Shown here in pieces: positions 15,894-24,304 of a DNA stretch of 40,710 nt; positions within the stretch are counted from its first letter, which is position 1, and every line of letters starts with the position of its first letter. Source of the stretch: Thermoplasmata archaeon. Lineage in GTDB: Archaea; Thermoplasmatota; Thermoplasmata; Thermoplasmatales; Thermoplasmataceae. The stretch is taken from the NCBI GenBank assembly GCA_021826765.1, contig JAKAYK010000002.1:1-40710 (forward strand), written 5' to 3'. Below the pieces are notes generated by a model, which was not told the DNA's origin, did not search any database, and saw only the letters and a list, made by a program, of their open reading frames with translations. Position numbers and translations under genes: made by a program.

Positions 15894-18476
15894 ATGAAGC
15901 AAAATATAAGGGCAAAATCTCTTGTAATATCAGTAGTTTTTATAGCGGTGCTCGTCACAATTACGTCAATGCCTATAGGGGGACTCCCTCCTCTCCAGAA
16001 TCTTCTCAATCCAAATTCGGGAGTCTGGGACCCGGTAGTTCCGAAGGGTTCCACTGGAGTACAGTATGAGAATATATCAGTGAACGGGACGGCTGGAGAA
16101 GTGGTGATCTATACACAACCCGACGGATTTATTGGAATCCAGTCAAACAACACTTTCCTTGTCTACTACATGCAGGGTTATCTGGAAGCACAGTACAGGC
16201 TGGAAGAGATGGATTTCATAAAAAGAACTGCCCTCGGGACTCTTTCACAGGTCATAGGCAGCACCACTCTTTCATCAGATATTTTTTACAGAACTATCCA
16301 GGACTGCCAGATCGCTAAACAGGAAGTGAACAATATGTCATCATCATCCTATGCCCACAGGGTGATCGAAAACTTCACAATGGGCATAAATGCTTATATT
16401 TCATCACTCACGCCACAGACTATGCCATTGCTGTTCAAGCTCCTGAATTATGCACCACACACATGGAATATTACCGATGTGATGGCAGTGCAGCAGTTCT
16501 TCCTCTGGCAGAACAGTGCAGGCGGCATGTCTCCGTTAAATTTCAACTATGCTCTTCAGAACATGCCTGAATCAGTCATAAAGGGCCTGTATCCTGCATA
16601 TCCTGCAGGTGTCCAGAGTCCAGTTGTTCCATATTGCGCCAATACGGCCATCTACAATGGCACCGGGGACATATCAAACCTCTCATTATACAGCCCTTCC
16701 TACAATTATACGGGAGCGGGGTTGAGTAAACTGAGCCCACAGGTTTCAGCGCAGAATCAGTTCCAGTCAGTCAATGCTATAGACAGTGCTGTTTTCCTGA
16801 AACTGTTTGGGATGAACTATTCTATGTCTATACAGTACGCTGCATTCAGGGATTTTGGAAGCAATAACTGGGCTGTCAATGGGGTGAAAACACACAATAC
16901 ATCCTCTCTTCTCGCAAATGATCCGCATCTGACCACGGAGGTCCCTTCCATCTGGCTTGGATTCCAGCTGGTATCACCGGGACAGAATGTGATTGGAGTT
17001 GTATTTCCGGGATTTCCCGGTGTTGTTCTGGGCCACAACCCGCATATTGCATGGGGTGCCACAAATGGCCAGGTTCAGCAGACATACTTCTATGCTGAAT
17101 CCATGAAGAACGGGTCCACCACCCAGTACATGAATAATGGTTCCTATTCCCGGTTTTCAATTATAAACGAAAGCATTCCTGTCAGTGGGCAGCAGAGCTA
17201 TCCACTGAAAGTCATGAAGGCAGTTAACGGTGTAATTCTCTACACAGGGTCAACCACAATTGCAATGGACTGGACAGGGTTGCAGCCGACCTATGAATTA
17301 GACTTCTTCCTTCACATTGATAAGGCTAACAGTGTTGAACAGTTCAGGCAGAATGCATCTACCCTTTTCAAGACAGCAATCCAGAACTGGGCTGTTGCCG
17401 ACTACCTTGGCAACATTGGAATATTTCCATTTGGGGATTATCCGATCATAGAAAAGGGAAATCCGAGAGGCATTCTCCCCGGAACGGGCCCATACAACTG
17501 GCAGGGGTTCATTCCTGCAAACAAGCTTCCATATCTATATGATCCTTCGAGAGGGTTTGTCTTCTCTGCAAACCAGATAACTGTCTCCTCAAATTTCAAG
17601 TATTACGTGGGATGGGATTATGAATCCGGTTACAGAGCGGATCAGATTCACTATCTGCTCAACACAACCCAGAGCCTGAATATGGCAAAGATGGAAAACA
17701 TTCAGTTGAATGTTCATGATTTTACTACGAATATTTTCCTCAAGCCATTGCTTGGAAATATATCGGGCTCCACTGCAGGTTCGTCTGTCATCTCCGCAAT
17801 GAGTTCATGGAATGGAAACTTCACAATCAATTCCACTGCTACAACAGTCTATCACTACTGGCTTATCAATTTCATCAACGACACGTTCCTTCCTTATATG
17901 AAGAAATATAACATAACAACTTCAGACGGGTTGTACAACAACACATTCTTCCTTGGGCCTGCGGATTACTACCATGGGCCCCTCATTGAAGATCTTGTGA
18001 ACTGGACATTGAATCCTGCAGGTTCTGCATGGTTCAACAACCCGTTTACCGGCAAGAACAGGACGGAGGCAATGGTGATGGATGAGGCAATGAACCAGAC
18101 AGTTGCATATCTCAACAAAACATATGGCTCTTATTCCAGTGCATGGGAATGGGGAAATATCCACAAGAGGGTTCTCACCAGCCTCTTTGGAGTACCTGCA
18201 ATGAATACCCAGCAGCTTGCTGCAGCAGGAGATGGCAACACCATAAATGCTGCATATGGCACCATATCTAACTTTGGGCCATCGTGGAGAATGGTTGTAA
18301 ACATGAGCCATCCTGTTACTGGAGTGGGAATATATCCTGGTGGCCTGTCTGAAAACCCACTGAGCCCATATTATTCCAACACTTTCGAGGACTGGAACAA
18401 CGGAATCTATTACACTCTGATACCGGCAACTGCACCATCTGAATTTTTCTATCTCTATGGAGGTGCATCCATATGA
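15894..18476 (+). CDS. penicillin-acylase-family N-terminal-nucleophile hydrolase, secreted or membrane-anchored
   Basis: An 860-residue protein. An N-terminal hydrophobic segment (SLVISVVFIAVLVTITSMP) acts as signal or anchor. The precursor layout of penicillin G acylases is visible: an alpha-chain part with YMQGYLEAQYRLEEMDFIKR, a middle spacer, and the beta chain beginning at Ser323 in GSNNWAV, the self-processing nucleophile, followed by ANDPHLTTEVPSIW and GHNPHIAWGATNGQ. Family members hydrolyse amides: penicillins, acyl-homoserine lactones or N-acyl amino acids. Here an outside role in acid, such as peptide or lipid-amide scavenging, is inferred. The next small membrane gene overlaps by 4 nt. 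Length agrees with the family (about 750-860). Confidence 0.9.
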   Translation: MKQNIRAKSLVISVVFIAVLVTITSMPIGGLPPLQNLLNPNSGVWDPVVPKGSTGVQYENISVNGTAGEVVIYTQPDGFIGIQSNNTFLVYYMQGYLEAQYRLEEMDFIKRTALGTLSQVIGSTTLSSDIFYRTIQDCQIAKQEVNNMSSSSYAHRVIENFTMGINAYISSLTPQTMPLLFKLLNYAPHTWNITDVMAVQQFFLWQNSAGGMSPLNFNYALQNMPESVIKGLYPAYPAGVQSPVVPYCANTAIYNGTGDISNLSLYSPSYNYTGAGLSKLSPQVSAQNQFQSVNAIDSAVFLKLFGMNYSMSIQYAAFRDFGSNNWAVNGVKTHNTSSLLANDPHLTTEVPSIWLGFQLVSPGQNVIGVVFPGFPGVVLGHNPHIAWGATNGQVQQTYFYAESMKNGSTTQYMNNGSYSRFSIINESIPVSGQQSYPLKVMKAVNGVILYTGSTTIAMDWTGLQPTYELDFFLHIDKANSVEQFRQNASTLFKTAIQNWAVADYLGNIGIFPFGDYPIIEKGNPRGILPGTGPYNWQGFIPANKLPYLYDPSRGFVFSANQITVSSNFKYYVGWDYESGYRADQIHYLLNTTQSLNMAKMENIQLNVHDFTTNIFLKPLLGNISGSTAGSSVISAMSSWNGNFTINSTATTVYHYWLINFINDTFLPYMKKYNITTSDGLYNNTFFLGPADYYHGPLIEDLVNWTLNPAGSAWFNNPFTGKNRTEAMVMDEAMNQTVAYLNKTYGSYSSAWEWGNIHKRVLTSLFGVPAMNTQQLAAAGDGNTINAAYGTISNFGPSWRMVVNMSHPVTGVGIYPGGLSENPLSPYYSNTFEDWNNGIYYTLIPATAPSEFFYLYGGASI

Positions 18477-18868
18477 TGAAGTACGGATCATACTTTGCTA
18501 TGATACTTTCACTGGTGTCTGGTATCCTGATTTCCTTTACCGAATACTGGTACCTGATATTTGTCCCATTGTTCATCATATCGATGTTCTTTGCAAATAC
18601 AAAGAAATTCTCTCTCCTCCTGGGTGTTCTTGGAGCCTTTGGAATACTGCTGCAGATATTTGCATATAATGGAAATTACAGACTGAAGGAGGCTGCACTC
18701 ATAGGAAATATTGCAGGGATACCTGGCGGAGCAGTCATCTTCCTGGCATTCACTTTCTTGTTCGGCTTCCTGTTTGCTTTCCTTGGTGCACTTGCAGGCT
18801 ATTCAGTATCTCCTGCCATCCAGCCAATGATTGAAAAATCACAGCATAAACCGGTGGAAAAAGAATAA
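18473..18868 (+). CDS. four-helix small membrane protein coupled to the acylase
   Basis: A 131-residue protein with about four hydrophobic helices and a short basic/acidic tail (PMIEKSQHKPVEKE). It overlaps the acylase stop by ATGA and has GGAGGTG about 7 nt before the start, so it is translated with the acylase. I do not recognise a family. It may help to place or anchor the acylase, or be an accessory membrane protein; nothing in its sequence shows an activity. Confidence 0.75.
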   Translation: MMKYGSYFAMILSLVSGILISFTEYWYLIFVPLFIISMFFANTKKFSLLLGVLGAFGILLQIFAYNGNYRLKEAALIGNIAGIPGGAVIFLAFTFLFGFLFAFLGALAGYSVSPAIQPMIEKSQHKPVEKE

Positions 18869-18915
18869 GATCATACAGTTTTCAAAATTTATTTTTCATT
18901 TTTCTTCTCATATTC

Positions 18916-18925
18916 TTTATATTTA
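18916..18925 (+). promoter_or_regulatory. TATA box for the cysteine-synthase-like gene
   Basis: TTTATATTTA centred about 24 nt before the ATG at 18944; leaderless transcript expected. Confidence 0.5.
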
Positions 18926-18943
18926 TTTCTGCAATTTCCAGGT

Positions 18944-19942
18944 ATGGATTATGATTCCGGCAAACTTGGCAGAATAAGGGACAGATTTTATTCCATGGGA
19001 TTTGGAAACACCTCCATATTTCCAATATGGCTGAAGAATGGCTCAACAGTTTTTGCCAAACTTGAGTATTTCAACAAATTTGGCTCAGTAAAGGACAGGG
19101 CTGCATTTTTTATGGTAAATTGGGAACTGGAGAATCACAGTGGAAATACAAATAAAATTTTTGTTGAAGGAACCTCAGGCAATACTGGAATCGCCATTGG
19201 AAATATTTGCAGGGAAATGGGAATCAAATCAAGGATATTGATTCCTCCCGGAACCTTTCCTGAAACTGTGGAAAAATTGAGGGAAAGTGGCGCAGAGATT
19301 GAATTTACCGATGAGGAGAAAACTTCGACCAGCACAGAAAAGGCCATACAGCAGTCCATAGCTCTTATGAAGGAAGACCCGGAGCAGTATATTGCACTTC
19401 ACCAGCATGGAAATGACATGAACTGGCTTGCACATGTATATACTACGGGGCCCGAGGCGGAAAAACAGATCGGCATTCCAGACTATGTCTGCATATGCAT
19501 GGGAACCGGGGGATCCATAATGGGCGTGGGGAGATATTTCAAAGAAAGAAGCAGCAGAGTGAAGGTTGTCATGGGCCAGGCAGATGGAGAGACATTCATC
19601 CAGGGCATAAGAAATTACGAGAAGGCAAAGGACAGGGAAATAATTGACAGGAATATTGAGATCGTTGATTCCATCATTACAGTCACGCAGGAACAGGCGC
19701 TTGAATCTGTCAGGGAACTTGCAGATGATCATGGGATATTTGTGGGTGCATCATCCGGGGCAAATTATCACTGTGCAAGAATGCTGGCAATGAATTATCC
19801 TGGTTCAAGGATTCTAACGATTTTTCCAGACAGTGGGGTAAAATACGGGAATCTTTATGCCTCAACGGGGACATTCACAGAATCTGCAATAAACGAACTT
19901 TCCCGAAGCGCATTGATGAAAAAAAGTTCATTCATTGCATGA
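18944..19942 (+). CDS. PLP-dependent cysteine synthase / cystathionine beta-synthase family enzyme
   Basis: A 332-residue fold-type II PLP enzyme. The PLP lysine is Lys50 in FGSVKDRAAF, the substrate loop is EGTSGNTGIAIG, the PLP phosphate-binding glycine loop is GTGGSIMGVGRY, and the cofactor-ring serine region is VGASSGANYHCA. These define the O-acetylserine sulfhydrylase / CBS group: sulfide (or homocysteine) plus activated serine to cysteine (or cystathionine). No C-terminal CBS domain is present. The N-terminal block lacks the NPxGS form typical of CysK (here KFGSVKDR), so the acceptor may differ, for example O-phosphoserine as in some archaea. The mercaptopyruvate sulfurtransferase at 2.9 kb is another sulfur gene but not linked. 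Confidence 0.9.
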   Translation: MDYDSGKLGRIRDRFYSMGFGNTSIFPIWLKNGSTVFAKLEYFNKFGSVKDRAAFFMVNWELENHSGNTNKIFVEGTSGNTGIAIGNICREMGIKSRILIPPGTFPETVEKLRESGAEIEFTDEEKTSTSTEKAIQQSIALMKEDPEQYIALHQHGNDMNWLAHVYTTGPEAEKQIGIPDYVCICMGTGGSIMGVGRYFKERSSRVKVVMGQADGETFIQGIRNYEKAKDREIIDRNIEIVDSIITVTQEQALESVRELADDHGIFVGASSGANYHCARMLAMNYPGSRILTIFPDSGVKYGNLYASTGTFTESAINELSRSALMKKSSFIA

Positions 19943-19962
19943 ACACTTCGCATTTATTTAAG

Positions 19963-20034
19963 CAGGCCCGCCGGGATTCGAACCCGGATCGTGGGCTCCG
20001 GAGGCCCATATGATATCCATTACACTACGGGCCT
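19963..20034 (-). tRNA. tRNA-Arg (anticodon CCG)
   Basis: On the minus strand the acceptor stem AGGCCCG/CGGGCCT is fully paired, the anticodon stem is TGGGC/GCCCA with loop CTCCGGA (anticodon CCG, codon CGG), and the T arm is CCGGG-TTCGAAT-CCCGG. The discriminator is G and CCA is not encoded. No intron. The first two bases (AG) are shared with the stop codon TAG of the upstream adenosine-specific kinase gene, so the tRNA probably comes from a joint transcript. Confidence 0.95.
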
Positions 20035-20518
20035 ATTTTTTGTATCCAATCCTTCTCAGGAGAGATTTTCTTTTCTCTATATCTACTTCGTTTTCAGTGC
20101 CAAGAGGTGAATAACCGTCCACAACACCCACAACTCCTCCACCCTGCACATTCCTGTAGACCAGAACATAGAGTGGATTTGAAGTCGCAGCAAAAATTCT
20201 CCCAACTTCTTGACAGTTCTTTATCTGGTTCATTATGGATATGGGAAATACGTTTTCAAGAATAATGAGGAAAGTATGGCCCGCACCAATTTTCTTTATA
20301 TTTTCAACTGCAATATCAATGAGTTTTTTATTATTTCCGTCCCACCTTATGAGTCTTTCACCTGAAGCTTCAGAGAATGCTATTGCAAAGGACGCATCCG
20401 GCCTTGTAGTGGCTATTATTTCGGTGAGATCTTCAACGGTTTTGATAAAATGGGAATAACCAAGAATCACATTGCATCCATCAGGAAAGTCCAACTTCAC
20501 CTCTTCAACCTGAGACAT
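20033..20518 (-). CDS. adenosine-specific kinase (DUF355 family)
   Basis: A 161-residue protein that matches the small archaeal/bacterial adenosine-specific kinase family: GYSHFIKTVEDL near the N-terminus, FAIAFSEASGERLIRWDGN, IGAGHTFLIILENVFPI, RIFAATSNPLYVLV and the C-terminal GVVDGYSPLG...RKSLLRRIGYKK. Structures of this family bind AMP/adenosine; the true role is not settled. I chose ATG 20518 over a GTG six bases upstream since a TATA-like ATTATAATTT (20538-20547) lies about 25 nt ahead. The stop codon overlaps the 5' end of tRNA-Arg on the same strand. Confidence 0.88.
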   Translation of the reverse strand: MSQVEEVKLDFPDGCNVILGYSHFIKTVEDLTEIIATTRPDASFAIAFSEASGERLIRWDGNNKKLIDIAVENIKKIGAGHTFLIILENVFPISIMNQIKNCQEVGRIFAATSNPLYVLVYRNVQGGGVVGVVDGYSPLGTENEVDIEKRKSLLRRIGYKK

Positions 20519-20524
20519 AATCAC

Positions 20525-20829
20525 ACATGAGATGGCATTATAATTTCTTTCTGTTTTTCATCCTTTGGAACATGTTTCAGGACAAGGTTTCGGCAGGGCA
20601 GATCATATATTTCATGTGATGCAGTGTATCCAGCATTTTCCGATGTTAATTGATGGTAGTTCACTTTTTCCAAAAGGAACAAAATGCATTATCAGAATTT
20701 TTGCGCGGGCAAGTAATAAACCTTTAAAGATCTTCTGAGCAACATGATCCCATGAATGAATATGCTACTTCTTTCACAGAGTCTTTTTTCATGAAAATAT
20801 TAAATTCAACACTGTAATGTTGATTTAGA
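20525..20829. other. divergent intergenic region
   Basis: It carries the minus-strand TATA for the adenosine-specific kinase gene (20538-20547) and, at the other end, AAATATTAAA (20795-20804) about 30 nt before the elp3 ATG. Between them I see no ORF, tRNA or clear hairpin. Confidence 0.5.
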
Positions 20830-22377
20830 ATGAATATCTATGAGGAAATAGATTCTCTTATTTCTACCGGGACAATTAAGGATGGGGAAGAACTGCAAAA
20901 GTTCAAGATTAAGCTTGCAAAGAAACATGGTATGGATAGAATACTCTCCAATTCTGAAATACTTAACTCAGGATTTATTTCCAGGGGATCAAGGGATATT
21001 CTGCGTCTAAAGCCCACAAGAACCATCTCTGGAGTTGCAGTGGTTGCAGCTATGACTTCACCTGAAATGTGTCCGCATGGAAGATGTATATTCTGCCCGG
21101 GTGGCATGGAGAATAATTCTCCCCAGTCATACACGGGGTATGAGCCATCTGCTATGAGGGGAAGGTCCAATAATTATGATCCATTCAGCATCACATTCAA
21201 CAGGCTGAAGCAGCTGGAAACAATAGGTCATGACACATCCAAGGTTGATCTCATCATTATGGGGGGAACATTCACTGCAAGGGACAGGGAGTACCAGAAA
21301 TGGTTTGCAAAGGGGTGTTATGATGGAATGAACGGTGTACAGGCAGGAACAATTGAGGAGGCAATGAACATCAATGAGACTGCAGGGAGAAGATGCATTG
21401 GACTCACGGTTGAAACGAAACCTGACTGGTTCATGGAGAAGGATATAGAATTGGCCCTCTCATATGGGGCCACCAAGGTTGAGCTTGGTGTACAGGTACT
21501 TAACGAAGATGTGTTGCGCATAAATCACCGCGGTCATGGGATTGAGGAAATTGTAAAATCCACAGAACTCGCAAGGAATGCGGGACTGAAGATACTGTAC
21601 CACCTTATGCCTGGAATGTACCATTCAAATTATGAAATGGATCTTAAAAGTTTCAGGGAAATGATATCAGATGAAAGGTTCAGGCCTGACATGCTCAAAA
21701 TTTACCCCACACTTGTGGTAAAGGGGACAAAACTTTACAACATGTGGGAAAAGGGGGAGTACAGGCCTATGGAAACAGATGAGGCAGCTTCCCTCATAAC
21801 TCAGTTTATGAAGGAAATGCCGCCATGGATCAGGGTACAGAGGATGCAGCGGGATATACCGGTAAATTTCATTGATGCGGGAGTCAAAAGAAGCGATATC
21901 AGGAATATAGTGGATGAAAAACTGAAGGAAGAAGGAATAAAAAGCAGGGAAATCAGAGGAAGGGAGATAGGTTTCCATGAAACACCTGAAGTGGATTTCA
22001 TGATCAGAAGATCAGATTACATGGCTTCAGGTGGCAGGGAGGTCTTTCTTTCCATGGAGAATGCTTCTGGCAACATTGCTGCATACCTCAGACTGAGGGA
22101 TATATCCGGGGATTCATGGTATGAACATTCAAGGGATTCCGGAATGATAAGGGAGATCAGGACAGTCGGAAGGACAGTCCCCATAGGTTCCCATGACAGC
22201 AGGAATTATCAGCACAGGGGATTTGGGAAGATTCTCATCAGTGAGGCTGAGAGGATCACAACTGAAGAATTCCACAGGCCAAGGTTACTTGTGATCAGCG
22301 GTGTTGGTGTCAGGGAGTATTTCAGGAAACTTTCATTTGAAAGATACGGGCCATATATGGGAAAGGAACTTTCCTGA
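20830..22377 (+). CDS. elp3: Elp3 radical-SAM tRNA uridine-34 carboxymethyltransferase
   Basis: A 515-residue archaeal Elp3. The radical SAM cluster cysteines are Cys81, Cys86 and Cys89 in CPHGRCIFCPGG, the typical C-x4-C-x2-C form of Elp3. The central barrel contains LIIMGGTFTARDREYQ and GLTVETKPDW. The C-terminal GNAT domain has the acetyl-CoA loop QHRGFGKILISEAE. In the family it adds a carboxymethyl group at U34 of tRNAs using acetyl-CoA and SAM; single-subunit action without Elongator partners is usual in archaea. Length is normal. It is followed by the kdp promoter and likely forms its own unit. Confidence 0.95.
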   Translation: MNIYEEIDSLISTGTIKDGEELQKFKIKLAKKHGMDRILSNSEILNSGFISRGSRDILRLKPTRTISGVAVVAAMTSPEMCPHGRCIFCPGGMENNSPQSYTGYEPSAMRGRSNNYDPFSITFNRLKQLETIGHDTSKVDLIIMGGTFTARDREYQKWFAKGCYDGMNGVQAGTIEEAMNINETAGRRCIGLTVETKPDWFMEKDIELALSYGATKVELGVQVLNEDVLRINHRGHGIEEIVKSTELARNAGLKILYHLMPGMYHSNYEMDLKSFREMISDERFRPDMLKIYPTLVVKGTKLYNMWEKGEYRPMETDEAASLITQFMKEMPPWIRVQRMQRDIPVNFIDAGVKRSDIRNIVDEKLKEEGIKSREIRGREIGFHETPEVDFMIRRSDYMASGGREVFLSMENASGNIAAYLRLRDISGDSWYEHSRDSGMIREIRTVGRTVPIGSHDSRNYQHRGFGKILISEAERITTEEFHRPRLLVISGVGVREYFRKLSFERYGPYMGKELS

Positions 22378-22393
22378 AAAATTCATTATTTAA

Positions 22394-22436
22394 GTGTTCC
22401 GCATAACACTAATATAATGCCGTGTTATAATTGCGG
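22394..22436 (+). promoter_or_regulatory. kdp promoter with inverted repeats around the TATA box
   Basis: TATA box AATATAAT at 22411-22418 lies about 25 nt before the kdpF ATG (22440). It is framed by perfect inverted arms ATAACAC (22403-22409) and GTGTTAT (22422-22428), with an outer CCGCA (22399-22403) / TGCGG (22432-22436) pair and a third GTGTT half-site at 22394-22398. A protein bound here would cover TATA and transcription start, so a repressor operator for potassium control is a fair inference. Confidence 0.6.
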
Positions 22437-22439
22437 GAA

Positions 22440-22538
22440 ATGTCATGGAATAATATCTGGCTGATACCTATAGCAGCAATTGTGCTGTTATCAAGTCTTT
22501 ATCTGGTATGGTCAATGATAAGAGTTGAGAAATTATGA
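22440..22538 (+). CDS. kdpF: KdpF small membrane subunit
   Basis: A 32-residue single-helix protein: short polar start MSWNNIW, hydrophobic LIPIAAIVLLSSLYLVW, and the ending SMIRVEKL, which parallels the (L)RPE(K/R)(F/L) end of bacterial KdpF. It lies directly before kdpA and overlaps it by ATGA, the position of kdpF in other kdp operons. In the family it stabilises the KdpABC complex in the membrane. It is easily missed by gene finders because of its length. The TATA box 25 nt ahead makes it the first, leaderless gene of the operon. Confidence 0.85.
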   Translation: MSWNNIWLIPIAAIVLLSSLYLVWSMIRVEKL

Positions 22539-24304
22539 GTTCATCAATTTCATCACAGGGCAATTTTTGGTCAAATTTTTTCGTTGTGGACAGGCTTGCT
22601 TCAGGCGTAATAATCATTCTTCTATATATTGCAATAATAACAATTTTCGGTTACATCCTTTCACCCTACATAAGCAAAATATACGCAGGAGAGAACACAT
22701 GGTTCAGGAAATACAGCGATCCTTTGATAACTTTCATAGAGAGAGCTGCAGGAATTGACAGGGATAAGAGATACACTTTCAGGTATTATTTTGGCTCGCT
22801 GATTTTTTTCAATTTTATTGTAGGGCTTTTCTGTTTTCTGTTTCTTATCCTTCAGGGAGAATTTTTCGCTGCACCTGGCCAGCGTCCAATGAATCCATTT
22901 CTAGCTTTTAACACCGTTGCCAGCTTTCTCACAAACACCAACATCCAGAATTATTCAAGCCCGTCAAGGCTCACATATCTTGACATCACCGTTGTCATAA
23001 TCACATTGATGTTTGTTTCAGCAACCACTGGATTTGCTGCATCTATGGCTTTTGTAAGAGGTATCCTGAGTGATGATGGAAAGATAGGGAACTTCTTCCA
23101 TGACTTCCTCGTTTCACTCTTTGACCTCATACTTCCTCTATCGCTTCTTGCCACTGTGCTCCTTATTGTTTTCGGAGTTCCTGATGTAACCTATTCCAGC
23201 ATCACAATTCATCCATTCTTCGCGAAATATACTGTGAATATACCCGTCGGGCCCATTGCTTCTCTGGAAGGAATAAAGAACATTGGAACCAATGGTGGTG
23301 GATTTTACGGTGCAAATGCTGCATATCCCTTTGAGAATCCATCATGGATAACCAATATTATCGAAGAGGTCGCATTCACAATAATACCGGTTGGCTCAAT
23401 ATTCGCCCTTGGGCGAGTCCTGGGAAACAGGAAATTTGCAAGGATGCTTTATGGTGTTATATTCACCATATTCATCTTAAGCGCCCTTATGACATTTTTT
23501 TCAGAATTTGCCGGGCTTCCATCTTTTTCCATGCTGGGGATAAATTTCGGAGGCAACTATATAGGGAAAGAGACAGCACTTGGCTTATCACAGAGTTCCA
23601 TATTCGCTTCCGGAGCGACACTCACTTCCACTGGGGCAGCTAATTCAGCGCTGATTGATTATACGCCTGCAGGAATACTTGGAATACTTTTCCCAATGCT
23701 CCTTAATGATCCACTGGGTGGAGTAGGCACAGGGGTCCTCAACATATTCTCCTATGTGATATTCACAGTATTCATCGTATCTCTGATGGTCGGGAAGCTT
23801 CCAGAACTTATGAGTCTGAAAATTGAATCGAAAGAGATAAAATATTCCACATTCACCCTGATTATTCATCCCATTTTGATCATCATTCCCATGGGAATAG
23901 TGCTTCTTTTAGGACCCGAACTAATGAAGAGTTTTATCAATACAAGGCCGGATCAGATAACCCAACTACTGTATGAATTTGCTTCTGCTGTATCTAACAA
24001 CGGTTCAGCCATGGAAGGTTTCACTGTAAACACGCCATTTTACAACACATTGATCGGAATACTTGTCATAATGGGGAGATATCCCATAATTGCTTTCCAG
24101 TTACTGATTGCTCAATCATTTTCAAACAAGAAACCAAAAGTCCAGTATGGCAGGGGCGTTGATATTGGATCATTCTGGTTCGGTTTCATGCTTCTTTTCA
24201 CCATGCTCCTTCTGGGTCTGATCTCATTTTTCCCCATACTTTCTGCAGGTCCATTGCTTGCATGGGGCAAAGCTCTCTCCCTGTCTTTGGAGGGATTGAT
24301 TTGA
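22535..24304 (+). CDS. kdpA: potassium-transporting ATPase subunit A
   Basis: A 589-residue membrane protein, the K+ channel-like subunit of the KdpFABC pump. Family blocks are FNTVASFLTNTNIQNY, GIKNIGTNGGGFYGANAAYPF, SGATLTSTGAANSALID and SNNGSAMEGFTVNTPFYN; these are the selectivity-filter loops in which the central glycines bind K+. Length is slightly above the bacterial average (about 560). It ends by overlapping kdpB (TTGA). The complex imports K+ at very low outside concentration, which in acidophiles also helps to keep the inside-positive membrane potential (inference). Confidence 0.97.
   Translation: MSSSISSQGNFWSNFFVVDRLASGVIIILLYIAIITIFGYILSPYISKIYAGENTWFRKYSDPLITFIERAAGIDRDKRYTFRYYFGSLIFFNFIVGLFCFLFLILQGEFFAAPGQRPMNPFLAFNTVASFLTNTNIQNYSSPSRLTYLDITVVIITLMFVSATTGFAASMAFVRGILSDDGKIGNFFHDFLVSLFDLILPLSLLATVLLIVFGVPDVTYSSITIHPFFAKYTVNIPVGPIASLEGIKNIGTNGGGFYGANAAYPFENPSWITNIIEEVAFTIIPVGSIFALGRVLGNRKFARMLYGVIFTIFILSALMTFFSEFAGLPSFSMLGINFGGNYIGKETALGLSQSSIFASGATLTSTGAANSALIDYTPAGILGILFPMLLNDPLGGVGTGVLNIFSYVIFTVFIVSLMVGKLPELMSLKIESKEIKYSTFTLIIHPILIIIPMGIVLLLGPELMKSFINTRPDQITQLLYEFASAVSNNGSAMEGFTVNTPFYNTLIGILVIMGRYPIIAFQLLIAQSFSNKKPKVQYGRGVDIGSFWFGFMLLFTMLLLGLISFFPILSAGPLLAWGKALSLSLEGLI

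Noticed and set aside
20600-20780. Possible box C/D small RNA (GTGATGC and CTGA-like words) before elp3
   Set aside because: The boxes do not match consensus closely, spacing is wrong and no terminal stem is visible.
24262-24300. Longer N-terminus of kdpB
   Set aside because: It overlaps kdpA fully, adds no conserved residues, and the TTG at 24301 has a strong GGAGGG site.
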